From Sebastes aleutianus (Eukaryota; Chordata; Actinopteri; Perciformes; Sebastidae), in assembly GCA_916700875.1 (NCBI GenBank), contig CAKAKS010000066.1:6482243-6546242 (forward strand): DNA of 64,000 nucleotides. The letters are read 5' to 3'. The notes under the pieces were generated by a model, which had not been told where the DNA came from, made no database searches, and worked only from the letters and a program-made list of their open reading frames with translations. Below, piece by piece: positions 18,065 through 32,201 of this stretch. How positions within the stretch are numbered: position 1 is the first letter of the stretch; each line of letters opens with the position of its first letter. A program made the translations under genes and the position numbers.

Positions 18065-18795
18065 ACTGAAATATCTCAACAACTATCAGATGGATTGTTG
18101 TGAATTTTTCTACAAAGATTCATGGTCCCCAGAGGATGAATCCTACAGACTTCGGTGATCCCCTGATTTTTCCTCTAGTGCCACCATGAGGTTAAAATTT
18201 GTGGTTTTGAGGGAAATATCTCAACAACTATTGGATGGATTGCTTCGAAATTTGGAATAAACTGTCTCCTCTGGAAAAACTGGAATAACGTTTCCTCTGC
18301 GAGCAGCATCATTAGTTCAAATTTAATTTATACATATGTTTTGTCTTTTGCGTGGGTGTGTAGATGTCTTAATATCTGTATTTGTTTCTGGTCTGTCATA
18401 TTTTTGTTTATCTTACTGACCACTCCTTTATACATAATGTTTGGTTTTATTACCTTTTGTTTATCTGTATTCACTGCTGTATTGCTGATTTTATGTCTAC
18501 AGCTCTTTAGTTCAAATAATATAAAAATATAAAAAATTTGATCACAAAAACAAAATAATACATCATAATTTAATTGTTGATTATTTGTTGTATTATTTAT
18601 CTTAATCTGCAAAGTAACTAAAGGTATAAAATAAATGTAGTGAAGTAAAAAGTACAATATTTACCTCTGAGATGTAGTGGAGTAGAGGTATAAATTAGCA
18701 TAAAATGAAAATACTGAAGTAAGTACAGGTACCACAAAATTGTACTTAAGTACAGTACTTGAGTAAATTTACTTAGTTACTTTCTACCACTGGTC
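18065..18795. repeat. Dispersed teleost repeats (unit B)
   Basis: Copies of the two repeat types described for unit A (tatctcaacaacta modules at 18065-18258, acttaagtacagtacttgag type to about 18795). Confidence 0.5.
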
Positions 18796-18926
18796 TCAGT
18801 AGTTGTCTTACTGTAAGTTAGATGCTAGATTTTATGTGTACAGCAAATGGGGACCAAAATGCATTAACAATATAGCATATTTCTATTTTTCTATCTCTTA
18901 TTGACAAGACTAATTATTTTTTTTTT

Positions 18927-19017
18927 AATTTATTTTATTTATTTTATTTATTTTATTTATTTTATTTATTTTATTTATTTTATTTATTTTATTTATTTTA
19001 TTTATTTTATTTGTTTT
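18927..19017. repeat. 9-bp VNTR, unit B (longest pure copy)
   Basis: About ten uninterrupted copies of the 9-base TTTATTTTA-type unit, roughly two more than in unit A. Confidence 0.85.
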
Positions 19018-20084
19018 ATTTTAAGTAATTTTTAGTTCTGTAAAGTGAAATAATATTGACCAACAGGTGAGTAAAATCTCCTCTCTGTAAATTTCTGCAC
19101 CACCAACTACAGCAGAGAGCACCACCTAGTGATGGAGCATGAAAATACTGAAAGTATGAGTGTCAGCGCCACATTTACAGTTAGTTCCAGGTCATAAAGT
19201 CTCACTGGGTGTACACAGTAGGTGTAATTAGTAGGCTAAGCCCACAAGAATTTAAAGTGGGGAGCAAATACTGCAGAGAGACAGATGTGCTCTTTCCGCT
19301 CACGGGAACGAAAGAGAACAACGGTGTTTAAGATAAGAGAGACAAAGACGCCGATGAATAATCCTTCCATTAATGTTACTGTGCCAACTTTAATCACACT
19401 GGCAAACATTTCCTTTTACTGGATGTGTTTGACGTGTTCAGTATTTGAACAAAGGCACTTATGCAACACTCATTTGCACGTTTCCTGTCGGGGGGTCTTA
19501 AGATACGCCGTGTGAATGTGACTCCTGTGGTGTCTCTGGTCTGAGTAAGCACACGATCAGCAAGATCTGTTTTTTTTTCTCTTTATGGTTCAGCGCTTCA
19601 TGTCGTCTGCGTTGACATCACTATACTGTAATTGCAGGAAGCGTTTTAGAGCAGGAAGAAACAAGAAAATGTCTGTCACGTTTACTGAGACATCAAAGGT
19701 TTTTAATATCGATCGCACACAAAAAGTGAAACACACATCTGTGATGCAATGAAGGTGTGAAATTAAGAGCTACTGTAATGACACAAGAAAGAAATATGCA
19801 TGTCTCTGCCTTTAAGACAGTAGCCAATGGGGTTTTAAGCAGTAACAATATGGAATAATAATGAGGAAATAATGAGACCTGGTGGTGAATCTCTCAGGTT
19901 GACGGGTTGAATAAATCACTTTCACTATAGAAAAAAAATCACTATAATGTAAATCCTGTTCATATAGGCTACAGTAGCATAAAATAAAAACAAAGATAGA
20001 CGTTGTTAGGGTGGTTAACTTGGTCAAGAATACAGAATAATCAACGCGTTCTCATCCCAACTCGTCACATACTGACGCTCTGTC

Positions 20085-20235
20085 CTTACTGTTTTGAGCA
20101 ATGCTCGTTCATGTCTGTATGTAGAGTGAGCACAAGCACGAGCGTGAGCAACAGGACGCTGACTTGCATTGACTTAACGGCCACAGGTGTCGCTGTTAAC
20201 AAGCAATTTCTGATTCTTACATCGAGTTCCTTTAA
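20085..20235. mobile_element. Right-end remnant of 643-base TTAA-ended element (unit B)
   Basis: Matches the last ~150 bases of the complete element at 43381-44023 in unit D, including the terminal ctttaa. The left three quarters are missing. Confidence 0.6.
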
Positions 20236-20477
20236 TAGAAAGCCCCGTGCGCCTCATGTTGACGCTAACGGGTGCCTTAAGCAGTGGTATTGAAAGTCGA
20301 TGGCCGTGACTATTTGAGGAATGAGAACGGGCTGGAAAAATAATTTCCTTATTAAATTATTATTGAAATACTTATATTTCAGACTTTTTAGAAGGCCGAC
20401 GGCCGTGACAAAGCATCAGTATTTGACTCCCTGGGAATGAGAACGGGTTGAAATAAAAATGAACAAGAAGGTGCTCC

Positions 20478-23400
20478 TTATATTTCAGACTTTTTCATTG
20501 TCTTTGTGATCCAGGTGAGTTGTTTCTCTGACAGAAAAGAGTACACTCCAGGCTTTTTAATCAAGCCACACTTCACTCCAAAAGAAGTGACACCAACTAG
20601 CTCTCCATTGCACAACAGAGGGCCTCCTGAATCCCCCTAGAAAGACAATAAATACATGTCATTTTCAGGTACAAAGATAGCAGTTAAGGAGGTTTCTTCC
20701 TGCACAAAAAAAAATTCAAACGTACTCACCTGACAGCTATCAGCCGCGTTTTTACCGTCTGAACCAGCACATATCATGTCTCTGGTGATAACATTCTTAA
20801 GGCCGTAATATTCAGGAGAGTTGCACTTCACTCTGTCGATCACCGTCACATTGACAGACCTCAGGACATCTGAAAGTTTGTTGACATTGTTGTTTGTGCG
20901 CCCCCATCCAGCCACCAGACAGTTGCTGCCAGCTGCTGGGTCTTTGACGGTGTTACCCAACTTGAGACATTTCACCGTCTTTGTTATCTTCACCGGTTTG
21001 TCAAGCTGAAATTTAAAAAAGGAATTACTGATGTTGACTGTTGACGTTGTCAAAGATAGTAGGTTTCCCCTAGGCCCATCCATTTCCTCTCTGGACTTGC
21101 CATTCCTCATCCATCCACCAGATGCCCTCAGACTTGCACACCAGTCTCATTCACATGAAGTGGTAATTCACTACTGGTAACTGTTACCTTACCTTGAGCA
21201 GCATGAGGTCATTGAAGTGATCAGTTGAATCATAGCAGGGATGAAGAATATGCCGTTTAACCTTGCGGACCTGCCTTGAATCTTTTTCCTCTTCTTTCAT
21301 GGAGTGCACGCCCAGCAGCACCTTCTTAATGCTGCAAGAGCAGGAAACAGGCTTTTATTAGCTCACATGCACTAAAGTGTAACATGCTAGGAGATTCAAA
21401 AGAATTAGTATTACAGATCATATATCTTTTTCTTGTTTTGAATAGCATCGAAGAAACTAAATAACAAAATGTGCAAAGTTGAACTTCACTGAAATAACAT
21501 AATTTAGATCAGTGGTTCCCAACCTTTTCTATCATTGAGTAAACTGACGACCCCTGATTAAGTGACATATTTTATGGATATTTCATATTATATTCAATGC
21601 ATAACAATAACAGTACAGAACAACTGATGAACTGTACAATTACCCCAAATAGTGAATGCAAGAACTGCAGAAACTTTTTGTGTAAAACGAGCCATTGGAT
21701 GAATTTTGAGCAGATCATTTGAATATTGCATCAGAGATGAGTTTTCCTGTTATTAGTCTCTGTCTGTATAATGTCGTTTTTTTTTTGTTTGTTTTTTGAC
21801 AATCATATGTACTTAATAGGCTTGTTTTTTTTTGACAAATTCAGTGTTTGGCCGTTGTTCTATCAGCTCTTTGGTTGTTTTAACTGCGTACTTTTCTAAT
21901 GCAGGACGAGACTGATCAGCAGAGAGGGAAGGCTCTGTGAATATAACCTGTGTTCAGGTCTTCACTGTGCCCTTATCCTGTTCATATCTTAAATAATAAT
22001 CCAAATCATTTAGTTTTCTTCACAGAAATGAATGAAATGCTGAGATACAGGCCAACTGTATATTTTTAAAAAACGTCTTACACACCTCAAAATCAACCAG
22101 TGATTTAGAGCACGGACTGCACTTCATTTTTAATGTTTGATGCATGTTTTCTCATTCGATTCTTTTGTCCAAATTAAAAATTAGTTTGTCTAAAGTGCAG
22201 ATAAAAAAAATGTTACAAGGCTCTAGAGCATATCCTGCCTCACCCTGTGCCCTTTGTGGTTTCTTGAAGTGAGTGGCATTTGTGCTTGATGACAATCACA
22301 TGCTTTCCTGTCAGAAGTCTGTCTGTCCATGTACTTGACATGTTAGAAAAAGTTTTTCCAACCTAAATCTTAATAATCTTGCTAGAATCAGATCTTGTTT
22401 GGTTGCTGTTCCCCAAAAGGAACAACTGTAGACATATACTGACCTCAAAACACAAATACCTCAGTTTAAATGTTCGTGTGCAAAGCAGCTTGTCAATATT
22501 AGTTTTACAGTACCAGTAGGAAATAAACGTCTTGTTCTTACCCAGTAGGACAGTGTGCAGCAGTCAGGACCCACGATGGATGGATCAGGGTCCCTCCACA
22601 GATTTTTGAACCTTGCAACAGAGCCATGTAAGGCAGCGAGTGGGGCTCCACTTCTTTCCCACCAATAATCTCCGCACCATGACCTGAAACAGAACACACA
22701 CTCTGCTCATTAATTGAACAAAAAAGTATAGATTAGTAGTGGTGTTTTTAGGTTGTAGCGGGCTCAGTTTTAAAGCTAGAGTGAAGATACTGGTATCATC
22801 TGAAACTAGAAAACCAAAGGAATCCATTGGTACCAACTATTTATGCAAAGTTTTGGCTTGGCCATTTTCAAAGGGGTCCCTTGACCTTTAACCTCAAGAC
22901 ATGTGAATGAAAATGGGTTCTATGGGTACCCACGAGTCTCCCCTTTACAGACATGCCCACTTTATGATAATCACATGCAGTTTGGGGCAAGTCATAGTCA
23001 AGTCAGCACTCTGACACACTGACAGCTGTTGTTGCCTGTTGGGCTGCAGTTTACCATGTTATGTTTAGAGCATATTTTTTTATGCTAAATGCAGTACCTG
23101 TGAGGGTTTCTGGACAATATTTGTCATTGTTTTGTGTTGTTAATTGATTTCCAATAATACATATATACATACATTTGCATAAAGCAGCATATTTGTCCAC
23201 TCCCATGTTGATAAGAGTATTAAATACTTGACAAATCTCCCTTTTAAGGTACATTTTGAAACGATAAAAAATGTGCAATTAATCACTATTAAATATTTTA
23301 ATCGATTCACATTTGACCTATAAATTAGTCAATAAAATAAAACATAACGGCTGCACTGTAATATTGAAAGTAGCATTAATTTTCATTCTACATGAATGAG

Positions 23401-23508
23401 GAAGATATCACAAAGTAAATAACTGCGATATAAAAGAACAAGTGACTCACTTGACTGGACAATGAGGAGGACCACGCAGCAGATAACGACCCCCGGGCAG
23501 AACATCAT
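20478..23508 (-). CDS. Granzyme A/K-like serine protease, gene B (five exons)
   Basis: Coding exons on the minus strand are 23451-23508, 22542-22683, 21193-21331, 20730-21005 and 20478-20636: 774 bases, 257 residues, phases 1, 2, 0, 0. Signal peptide MMFCPGVVICCVVLLIV; mature start IIGG at residue 25. The triad is His63, Asp108 and Ser208, with Asp202 as position 189 (DSCQGDSGGP). Unlike A and D it has Cys99 in HPCYDSTD, aligning with the cysteine that links the human granzyme A homodimer (Cys93), and an NVT glycosylation sequon in exon 4. One residue is missing before the VITRDMICAG motif (YYGLKNV). Introns 2 and 3 are much shorter than in A and D. No frame damage was seen. Confidence 0.9.
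22738..23327. mobile_element. Dispersed element in intron 1 of gene B
   Basis: Orthologous to 8505-9115; the terminal gattaatca tract is partly deleted. Confidence 0.5.
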
Positions 23509-23557
23509 CTTCTCTGGTGAGATAGTGAAGGCTCTGAAACTCACCTCGAAGCACACA

Positions 23558-23610
23558 CTTTATACGTTAAGCTTGAAGGATGTGGTCAGACCATGGAAAT
23601 GTGTGAGTCA
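23558..23610 (-). promoter_or_regulatory. Promoter of granzyme gene B: TATA, NFAT/AP-1/RUNX-like sites
   Basis: TATAAAG on the minus strand at 23558-23564 lies about 50 bases upstream of the start codon, implying a 5' UTR of ~20-30 bases. TGTGGT (23581-23586), GGAAA (23595-23599) and TGAGTCA (23604-23610) keep the order and spacing seen in all four genes. Confidence 0.6.
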
Positions 23611-24593
23611 GCAGAATGGACGCAAGCATGACATGAGAATCGATGTGTCCTATCTTCTTTTAAAAGCCTTGTGGTGACATTTATTGTCATTTCCCAGTCA
23701 TCATCACCATATGATTGTCATGCTGTGTGGTGGTGGTACGTGAAGCAGGTCACATCATCAGGGTGCAGACATGAAGTTCACTATGGGTGGGCCTAGTGTG
23801 AAACCTAAAACTGGCGGCTGTTTCCAAGCCTTTCAGCTACACTTATGAGTGTGTATTTATATTAACATCATCTAATGATTCAAAGGAAATCATGAGAAAG
23901 TGGAACATGTTGGCAGATGTGACACCAGGCTGGTGGAGGTGAATTGCTGGATGAATTGGATGCTATATTTTATGTTACCTTAAAGCAACAGTTTGACATT
24001 TTAGGAAACACGCTTACCGGTATTCTTCCTTTTTCTTCCACTCTCATATTAAATATTGTAAAGCTATAAGGCTACATTCTACAGCTGGTTAGCTTAGCAC
24101 AGATAAACTAGAAACAGCTGGCCTGACTCTGTAACAAAACCAGCACCTCTAAAGCTCACCAATTAACAAGTTAGCCTAGATTTAATTGGTACAAACACTG
24201 AAGTGTAAAACCAACAATTTACCGTTTTACAAGCGTTAGCTTACAGTCTATTTCAGGCCAGGCAAAGTAACTTTCTAGAGTCAGCACAACTCAGAACCAT
24301 AGACTGTATATAAGAAGCGGACGTATTCACCCTGACGTCGCCCATTGGTTTGTGGACTGCCGTTTTGAAGCCTCTGGTTCAGCATTTTGGCCGTCGCCAT
24401 CTTGGTTGTTTACAACCAGAAGTGACCATACTTGCCAACCTTGAGACTGAAAAAAATAGGGAGGATTTCAAATCCAAAGAGGGGGTTCTGGGGGTCCTTT
24501 GTTTCCCGCATTGTGGTGACTTTTGAAGAATGAAAATGACAAAATAATAAGTACCCTGCAACAGCATTTTTTTGTTAAATAGGCCTACTTTTA

Positions 24594-26385
24594 ATTTTAC
24601 TTTTAATTCTCAGGAAAGAAAACTGAATAATTCTCCCATCTGCTGTGAACTTGTGAGTCTCTTGTATACACTAGGCTAATATTCATCACTATTCAGTCAT
24701 TCATTTATCCATGTTTTGCCCCTGCTTGAGTATTTCTTTCTCTTAGTACTCTCCATTTCTCTCTCCTTCGCTCACTCACTGAAGGTCCTTTCAGACACAA
24801 GGCGACAACGACACCACTGTGCTCTGAAACCCGTTATCTCCAATGGCTTGCGGTGCACCACGACAGCTTTCCTGTGATGCTGTGATGTGCGGTGAGTGCA
24901 GCTTGAACCACGCTGCGATGTCACGAACACCTCTGTTGGGCTTATACACGTTGTACAGTCAGTGCGAGAAACGGGTTGAGATGAAAAATTGCCATAAATC
25001 GGGAGAAATGCGGGAGAATTGTAACCCCGGGAAAATCGGGAGGGTTGGCAAGTATCGAAGAGACACGAGAGGGTGGAGCTAAGTACAACCAAACTAAAAA
25101 ATACATTTTTGTGAAAGGTCAAAGTTGTAAGACGAAAACACGGACAACTCTCAGATTGGACAACACCGTGGTAGCGACCTGTCAATCAAAAGGTAGCCCC
25201 GCCCTAAAGCATACCCTGCTTTATGGTCTATTTGACTCTAAATGGGACCATAATTTACTAAATGAACATCATGCTGTATTGAAGAAGATTTGAAACTAGC
25301 GATTGAAACCATAAACTCATGTTTACAATGTTTACTGAGGTAATAAATCAAGTGAGAAGTAGGCTCATTTTCTCATAGACTTCTATACAATCAGACTTCT
25401 TTTTGCAACCAGAGGAGTCGCCCCCTACTGGCTATTAGAAAGAATGCAAGTTTAAGGCACTTCAGCATTGGCTTCACTTCTCAGAACCAAGAAATAGTCT
25501 GGCACATTAACACCCTGTAAAACGGCTAATTGACTTTGATGCTAGCAGGCAGATTTTTCTAACTTTACACAGAGCTAGGCCAGCTGTTTCCCCTTGTTTC
25601 CAGTCTTTATGCTAAGCTAAGCTAGCTAGCTGTTAGCTGTAACGTCACATTTATTGTAGAGACATGAGAGAAGTATTAATCTTCTCAACTAACTCTCTGC
25701 CAGAAAGCAAAAAAGCATGTTTCCCAAAATGTTGATCTTTTGCTTTAATTTTCTTAAAATGAGCAAAAGAAATAGTCATGTCATTATCTTACAGTATTTA
25801 TTTATTCATATGACTCTTACATTAGCAGCCACCAATGAAAGCAACAAGTCGCTTACAGTAGCCTACATTTATTGTCCAACACTCAAAACAGTGTTACAGT
25901 ATGTAGCCTAATATCCTGAATGCACCACAAATCTTAAACATTGAACCTAACGGCCTGAGGGACATGAGAACGGCAAGATTTGTGGTCACAAATGGGCTAT
26001 TTTCTTCATGTAAAACATGTTCATTGCCTAAATCATCACTGTGTTTTAGACATCGCTTAGTTTTGAATCAGAATACTGTTTTGAATAATGTGAATTTTTG
26101 CTTTCAAAACATCCAAATGAGTGTAGTAACAGCAAAGGCCTACTGATGATGATAATAAATTATGATTTTACTTAGTCAGCATGTGATTATTGGCCCAAAC
26201 TTAAAATACTGTATCAAACAAAACAGGCTACTGAGAAAAAACAATTAATAAAAACAACATAAAAGTGCAAAGAGATACCAAATGCCATGCCATGATATGA
26301 CTAATACTATCAGAATTTGCTGACACATTCACATTAAAGTTCCCCTTTAAGCGTTAATCTGAACTAAAATATTCTCTCATATGGT
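24594..26385. repeat. Single copy of the 1.7-kb flank block (unit B)
   Basis: Matches copy 2 of the internal duplication in unit A more closely than copy 1; it lacks the atgaactggaaacacactg block. No gene seen from 23611 to 27387. Confidence 0.7.
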
Positions 26386-27567
26386 TTCACTGAAATAACG
26401 TTTTTAGTTTTAAAGCTTTAAATCACTTTTTAGGGTTAGTTGTAACATCTGGCATGCAGGAACACCAGATGAAATAGCACATATTGTGTCAAGAAAATAA
26501 GTAGCTTATACTTTGCAATTTCTTCTTGCAGCTGATTCAATGACTCTTTCTCTCTCAGCTGCAGTCACATGAAGTTGCAGAAAGGCTGGTCGTGCAAATG
26601 CTGCCGCCTACAGTTTAGTAGTTAAATTACATTTTGAGAACATTGTTCCCACCTTTGTTGAACTTACAGTACAGTACGTATGAGAACGTCATAATTTTGA
26701 GAGGAAGGAGAGCCTCTAAATACAGATCACACACGGTTTCCCAACGTGAAGTAAATCATCTACATCGACTCTACGGCTCATTGATTTATCCATTGAAGAT
26801 CATTTGCTCCATTTGCTCCATGATAACACATCAGCTCAGATTATAATGAGTGATTTTACGACACTTGCAATATTTCAGAAATGAGAACGTAAGAAAATGA
26901 AACCAGTAGTCTGCTAGTTTTAGTGGAAAAACGGATAAGACGATTGTAAATATGACACAAAAATACCACCAAACGTCCACTGACTGCAGTTAAACATCAT
27001 AGTTGCTCATCAGAACTAGCTCCAAAAACGGATGCATAAAATGCATTGATGAAATAATAATATTTTTCCTCTAAAGGCCTGAAAATAAAAGGTTAAGCTT
27101 TCTTACTGGATATTGTGAGTGAACCACAATCACATCTCTATCTTGATCATGTGAACTGTGATCAAAATCAGTGCTAACTGTGTTTCTGTAAAGGAACAGC
27201 ATGAGAAGAGTGCTGCAGGAACGAGTCCTAAAACAAGGAAATGAGTAAGCATTTTAGCACTTCCTGTTCCCTCGTCTGGAAGTCAATGGGTTTTTTTTCA
27301 ATGGGTTTTTAGTTAGCTGCCTGAAATGAGGTCTGTAGTTAACACAAGCTTAATAGATTTTAACATTTTGTTCTATGACATAAAATAAGTTACTAAAGGA
27401 TTAAATAGCCTTTTCCCGTCATCTAAATCCTAAGGATTTTTTCGGTTTCTTCAGGGATCAGAGTAACAATTGTTTCCTCAGTTGAGAGCTCCACCGGTGA
27501 GACGGTATGATCTGACTCCTTGACATCACCTGGAGAAGAAAAATAATGACATATAAAGGACTCGTGG

Positions 27568-28038
27568 AGGGTAAATATTCAACACATTCTCACGTCAGTT
27601 TGTGAAATAGTCACAAAATTGAATCTACTTGATTTGTGTACACAGACACGAATTTCCCTTTTTATTTGTGACGCTCAGCACGACTTTCAACAATGTATTT
27701 TTGTGCGTTTTCCTACAAATGTCCAGCAACATGTGTCAATTTCCGCTCCGGGCCAGTTAAGTTTAGGAAAAGATCGGCTTGGTTAGGTTTAGGCAACAAA
27801 CTAGTTAGGTTTAGGAAAAGTTTGTGGTTTGGGTTAAAATAACTCCGGAAGTGCTGTAACTTAAGTACAGAAGTTACGTGACAAATAAATCACTTTGACT
27901 TCTGGTTCTACACAGGACACGAAGATCGGTCTCCTGGGCGAAAGTCCTGTGTTTTTTGACCCACCCATCCACCCCGACCTGCTCCCTACGTGGTGTTCGC
28001 TGCTCTTTATACTTCGCGGTTCACAATTACGTAGATTA
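27568..28038. mobile_element. Left half of foldback element (unit C)
   Basis: Same truncation point as in A and B. Confidence 0.7.
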
Positions 28039-28696
28039 CATGTTAGCGGATGGGACATGGGATAAACGAAAAAGTCAAAGTACACGTCAAATACATTTTT
28101 TCCAGAGATGGTTTGTCATTTTAGGTCGTTCTTATCTTGATGATGTATGTTCAAGTGTTAATTTTTCTGATAATGATCGTCATGATTGGCAGCTGTGAGT
28201 CTCTCTCACTGAAGCTGCGGTCATGCTCGGCTCGTGATTGGTTCAGATGGGTGACCTCGATACAGTGTCTCCATCGCCCGATCACTTCAGCGCAGACTCT
28301 GGCCCCAAATAGAGAGGCGAAGTCCCGCCCCTTTCGGTGACCTTGTTTCGGAAAAAATTTGAACGATAGTCCACAGAGATATTTTTTTGATCCCGTTTCA
28401 ATTGCGCCATGAATCACACATATGATGTTTGTCAATTTAAAAAAATATTTTGCAAGTCAAGAATGTCGCAGTATCGGATCAAAAAAATATTTCCTTATAG
28501 CTCTCTCCATTGACTACCGTTCATATTTTTTCTGAAATAAGGTCCCATGGGGTCCATCGGAAAGGGGCGGGACTTCGGCTCTCTATGATGTCAAAATCTC
28601 AAGATGGCAGCTGCCGTATCCGGGATATTTTGGCTTCACTTCTGTACAGTGGGAGGAAGTGGAGATGCGTCGTCCGTCTTTATATACAGTCTATGG
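28039..28696. mobile_element. 5'-truncated TIR element (unit C)
   Basis: Colinear with A 988-1645. Confidence 0.7.
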
Positions 28697-29334
28697 AGAT
28701 TACAAATTAATAGGAGTCTCATAGAGCGCCATATTTCTTTGATTGACGTAAAAAAACGTTAAGTCAACTTCTCTTTAGCAGCCACAACCGTTTACCAGAT
28801 ACGTCACCCACTAACCAGACAAAAGAACCCTCCTTCTCAAACAGTAATCAGCCAAGATGAACACGTCAGACTGAATAATGAAGTGAAACAAAATAGCAAC
28901 TCATCCTGATTTTCAAGCTAAAAATCACCACCAGATTAACTGCAATTTTTACACTTTTAAATAAATAACAATTACTGAACATCTAGAAAGCCATCAACGT
29001 ATTTTAAATTCTATTTATAGGATTTTTAAAAGGATGTTTTTCACATGTAAGTCTTTCTTTGCCCCCCGACAATTCACAAAACCTCAGGAAACTGTGACAT
29101 GTCATAGCGAACGTAGTGACTTTTGATGTGTTTCATCATAGTTTCACATTTACTGAAAGCCCAGGACATGAATGAGTCAGCATAAAATGGCATTTAAATA
29201 TCTCTGCGATAGACGACACAGCTGCAGCTCCAACTGTCAGACCGATGCTGCTCTACTAATATTACTCAGCATGTATAATGATGCAGTACATGTATTCCTA
29301 CGAGGCTGTTGTGAATGTGTTGTAGTTGTCTAAC

Positions 29335-29458
29335 CTGTGAGCTGGTAGAGGGGGCTGAGGGAGGGAAAGTCCCAGGACCAGCAGGTGACTTGGTGATGAG
29401 GAAGGCCGTGACCTGTGACCAGATATTTCTTCTTTTCAGCCCATCGTAGAGAACAGAT
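29335..29458 (-). pseudogene. cdc20b: Orphan cdc20b exon (unit C)
   Basis: Same stranded WD40 exon with intact splice sites. One base differs, changing SWEFP to SWDFP. This is the only amino-acid change among the four orphan copies that I found. Confidence 0.85.
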
Positions 29459-29824
29459 CTGCAATCGGAGTCATTAGGAATAGTCTGTCTGATATTTATA
29501 CACTGTGAAAACCGAGGTGGGCCAGTGTGCGTTTGTGGGTGACCATGGTAACGGAGAAAACAAACAGGCAGATGGTTGGTCAGTGATAATTCACTTAGAG
29601 CTCAAATAAAGGACATGCTGGAATTTCCTGGGTGTGGTTTTTTCCCCTTCACCTTTAGCTACAAGAGAGTGCCAAGGTAAGTATTTTTATTTTCTTTTTG
29701 TATTTATTTTTAACCTCATACGCACACACTAATATTTCAGCAAAATGACACATGTTGTCAAGCAGATTTTAGTCATGCTAGAAGTGTGACTCATGGCTAA
29801 GTCAGTCGGCCCAACACTTTGATC

Positions 29825-30555
29825 CAGACTGAAATATCTCAACAACTATCAGATGGATTGTTGTGAATTTTTCTACAAAGATTCATGGTCCCCAGAGGAC
29901 AAATCCTACAGACTTCGGTGATCCCCTGACTTTTCCTCTAGCGCCACCATGAGGTTAACATTTGTGGTTTTGAGGGAAATATCTCAACAACTATTGGATG
30001 GATTGCTTCGAAATTTGGAATAAACTGTCTCCTCTGGAAAAACTGGAATAACGTTTCCTCTGCGAGCAGCATCATTAGTTCAAATTTAATTTATACATAT
30101 ATGTTTTGTCTTTTGCGTGGGTGTGTAGATGTCTTAATATCTGTATTTTTTTCTGGTCTGTCATATTTTTGTTAATCTTACTGACCACTCCTTTATACAT
30201 AATGTTTGGTTTTATTACCTTTTGTTTACCTGTATTCACTGCTGTATTGCTGATTTTATGTCTACATCTCTTTAGTTCAAATAATATAAAAATATAAAAA
30301 ATTTGATCACAAAAACAAAATAATACATCATAATTTAATTGTTGATTATTTGTTGTATTATTTATCTTAATCTGCAAAGTAACTAAAGGTATAAAATAAA
30401 TGTAGTTTAGTAAAAAGTACAATATTTACCTCTGAGATGTAGTGGAGTAGAGGTATAAATTAGCATAAAATGAAAATACTGAAGTAAGTACAGGTACCAC
30501 AAAATTGCACTTAAGTACAGTACTTGAGTAAATTTACTTAGTTACTTTCTACCAC
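29825..30555. repeat. Dispersed teleost repeats (unit C)
   Basis: Copies of the two repeat types described for unit A. Confidence 0.5.
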
Positions 30556-30689
30556 TGGTCTCAGTAGTTGTCTTACTGTAAGTTAGATGCTAGATTTTAT
30601 GTGTATAGCAAATGGGGACCAAAATGCATTAACAATATAGCATATTTCTATTTTTCTATCTCTTATTGACAAGACTAATTATTTTTTTG

Positions 30690-30750
30690 TTTATTTATTT
30701 TATTTATTTAATTTATTTCATTTATTTTATTTATTTTATTTGTTTTATTT
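30690..30750. repeat. 9-bp VNTR, unit C (short, interrupted)
   Basis: Fewer copies than elsewhere, with variant units (tttaattta, tttcattta). Confidence 0.8.
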
Positions 30751-31808
30751 TAAGTAATTTTTAGTTCTGTAAAGTGAAATAATATTGACCACCAGGTGAG
30801 TAAAATCTCCTCTCTGTAAATTTCTGCACCACCAACTACAGCAGAGAGCACCACCTAGTGATGGAGCATGAAAATACTGAAAGTATGAGTGTCAGCGCCA
30901 CATTTACAGTTAGTTCCAGGTCATAAAGTCTCACTTGGTGATAAGTGTAATTAGTAGGCTAAGCCCACAAGAATTTAAAGTGGGGAGCAAATACTGCAGA
31001 GAGACAGATGTGCTCTTTCCGCTCACGGGAACGAAAGAGAACAACGGTGTTTAAGATAAGAGAGACAAAGACGCCGATGAATAATCCTTCCATTAATGTT
31101 ACTGTGCCAACTTTAATCACACTGGCAAACATTTCCTTTTACTGGATGTGTTTGGCGTGTTCAGTATTTGAACAAAGGCACTTATGCAACACTCATTTGC
31201 ATGTTTCCTGTCGGGGGGTCTTAAGATACGCCGTGTGAATGTGACTCCTGTGGTCTCTCTGGTCTGAGTAAGCACACGATCAGCAAGATCTGTTTTTTTT
31301 TCTCTTTATGGTTCAGCGCTTCATGTCGTCTGCGTTGACATCACTATACTGTAATTGCAGGAAGCGTTTTAGAGCAGGAAGAAACAAGAAAATGTCTGTC
31401 ACGTTTACTGAGACATCAAAGGTTTTTAATATCGATCGCACACAAAAAGTGAAACACACATCTGTGATGCAATGAAGGTGTGAAATTAAGAGCTACTGTA
31501 ATGACACAAGAAAGAAATATGCATGTCTCTGCCTTTAAGACAGTAGCCAATGGGTTTTTAAGCAGTAACAATATGGAATAATAATGAGGAAATAATGAGA
31601 CCTGGTGGTGAATCTCTCAGGTTGACGGGTTGAATAAATCACTTTCACTATAGAAAAAAAAATCACTATAATGTAAATCCTGTTCATATAGGCTACAGTA
31701 GCATAAAATAAAAACAAAGATAGATGTTGTTAGGGTGGTTAACTTGGTCAAGAATACAGAATAATCAACGCGTTCTCATCCCAACTCGTCACATACTGAC
31801 GCTCTGTC

Positions 31809-31959
31809 CTTACTGTTTTGAGCAATGCTCGTTCATGTCTGTATGTAGAGTGAGCACAAGCACGAGCGTGAGCAACAGGATGCTGACTTGCATTGACTTA
31901 ACGGCCACAGGTGTCGCTGTTAACAAGCAATTTCTGATTCTTACATCGAGTTCCTTTAA
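31809..31959. mobile_element. Right-end remnant of 643-base TTAA-ended element (unit C)
   Basis: Same truncated remnant as in unit B. Confidence 0.6.
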
Positions 31960-32201
31960 TAGAAAGCCCCGTGCGCCTCATGTTGACGCTAACGGGTGCC
32001 TTAAGCAGCGGTATTGAAAGTCGATGGCCGTGACTATTTGAGGAATGAGAACGGGCTGGAAAAATAATTTCCTTATTAAATTATTATTGAAATCCTTATA
32101 TTTCAGACTTTTTAGAAGGCCGACGGCCGTGACAATGCATCAGTATTTGACTCCCTGGGAATGAGAACTGGTTGAAATAAAAATTAACAAGAAGGTGCTC
32201 C

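Larger units (their letters stand above)
15295..27387. repeat. Segmental duplicon B (12.1 kb), array unit 2
   Basis: Colinear with unit A at an offset of 15294-15295 through the first ~4.7 kb with very few differences, then diverging in the protease gene. It lacks the TG microsatellite, the 332-base intron block and one copy of the 1.7-kb duplication. It ends abruptly at ~27387, where sequence equivalent to A ~14900 joins sequence equivalent to A ~339. Confidence 0.93.

Noticed and set aside
20637..21110. 157-residue frame starting upstream of granzyme exon 4
   Set aside because: The first 35 residues are intron 3 and the end runs into intron 4; only 20730-21005 is exon. Equivalent extensions exist in A, C and D.
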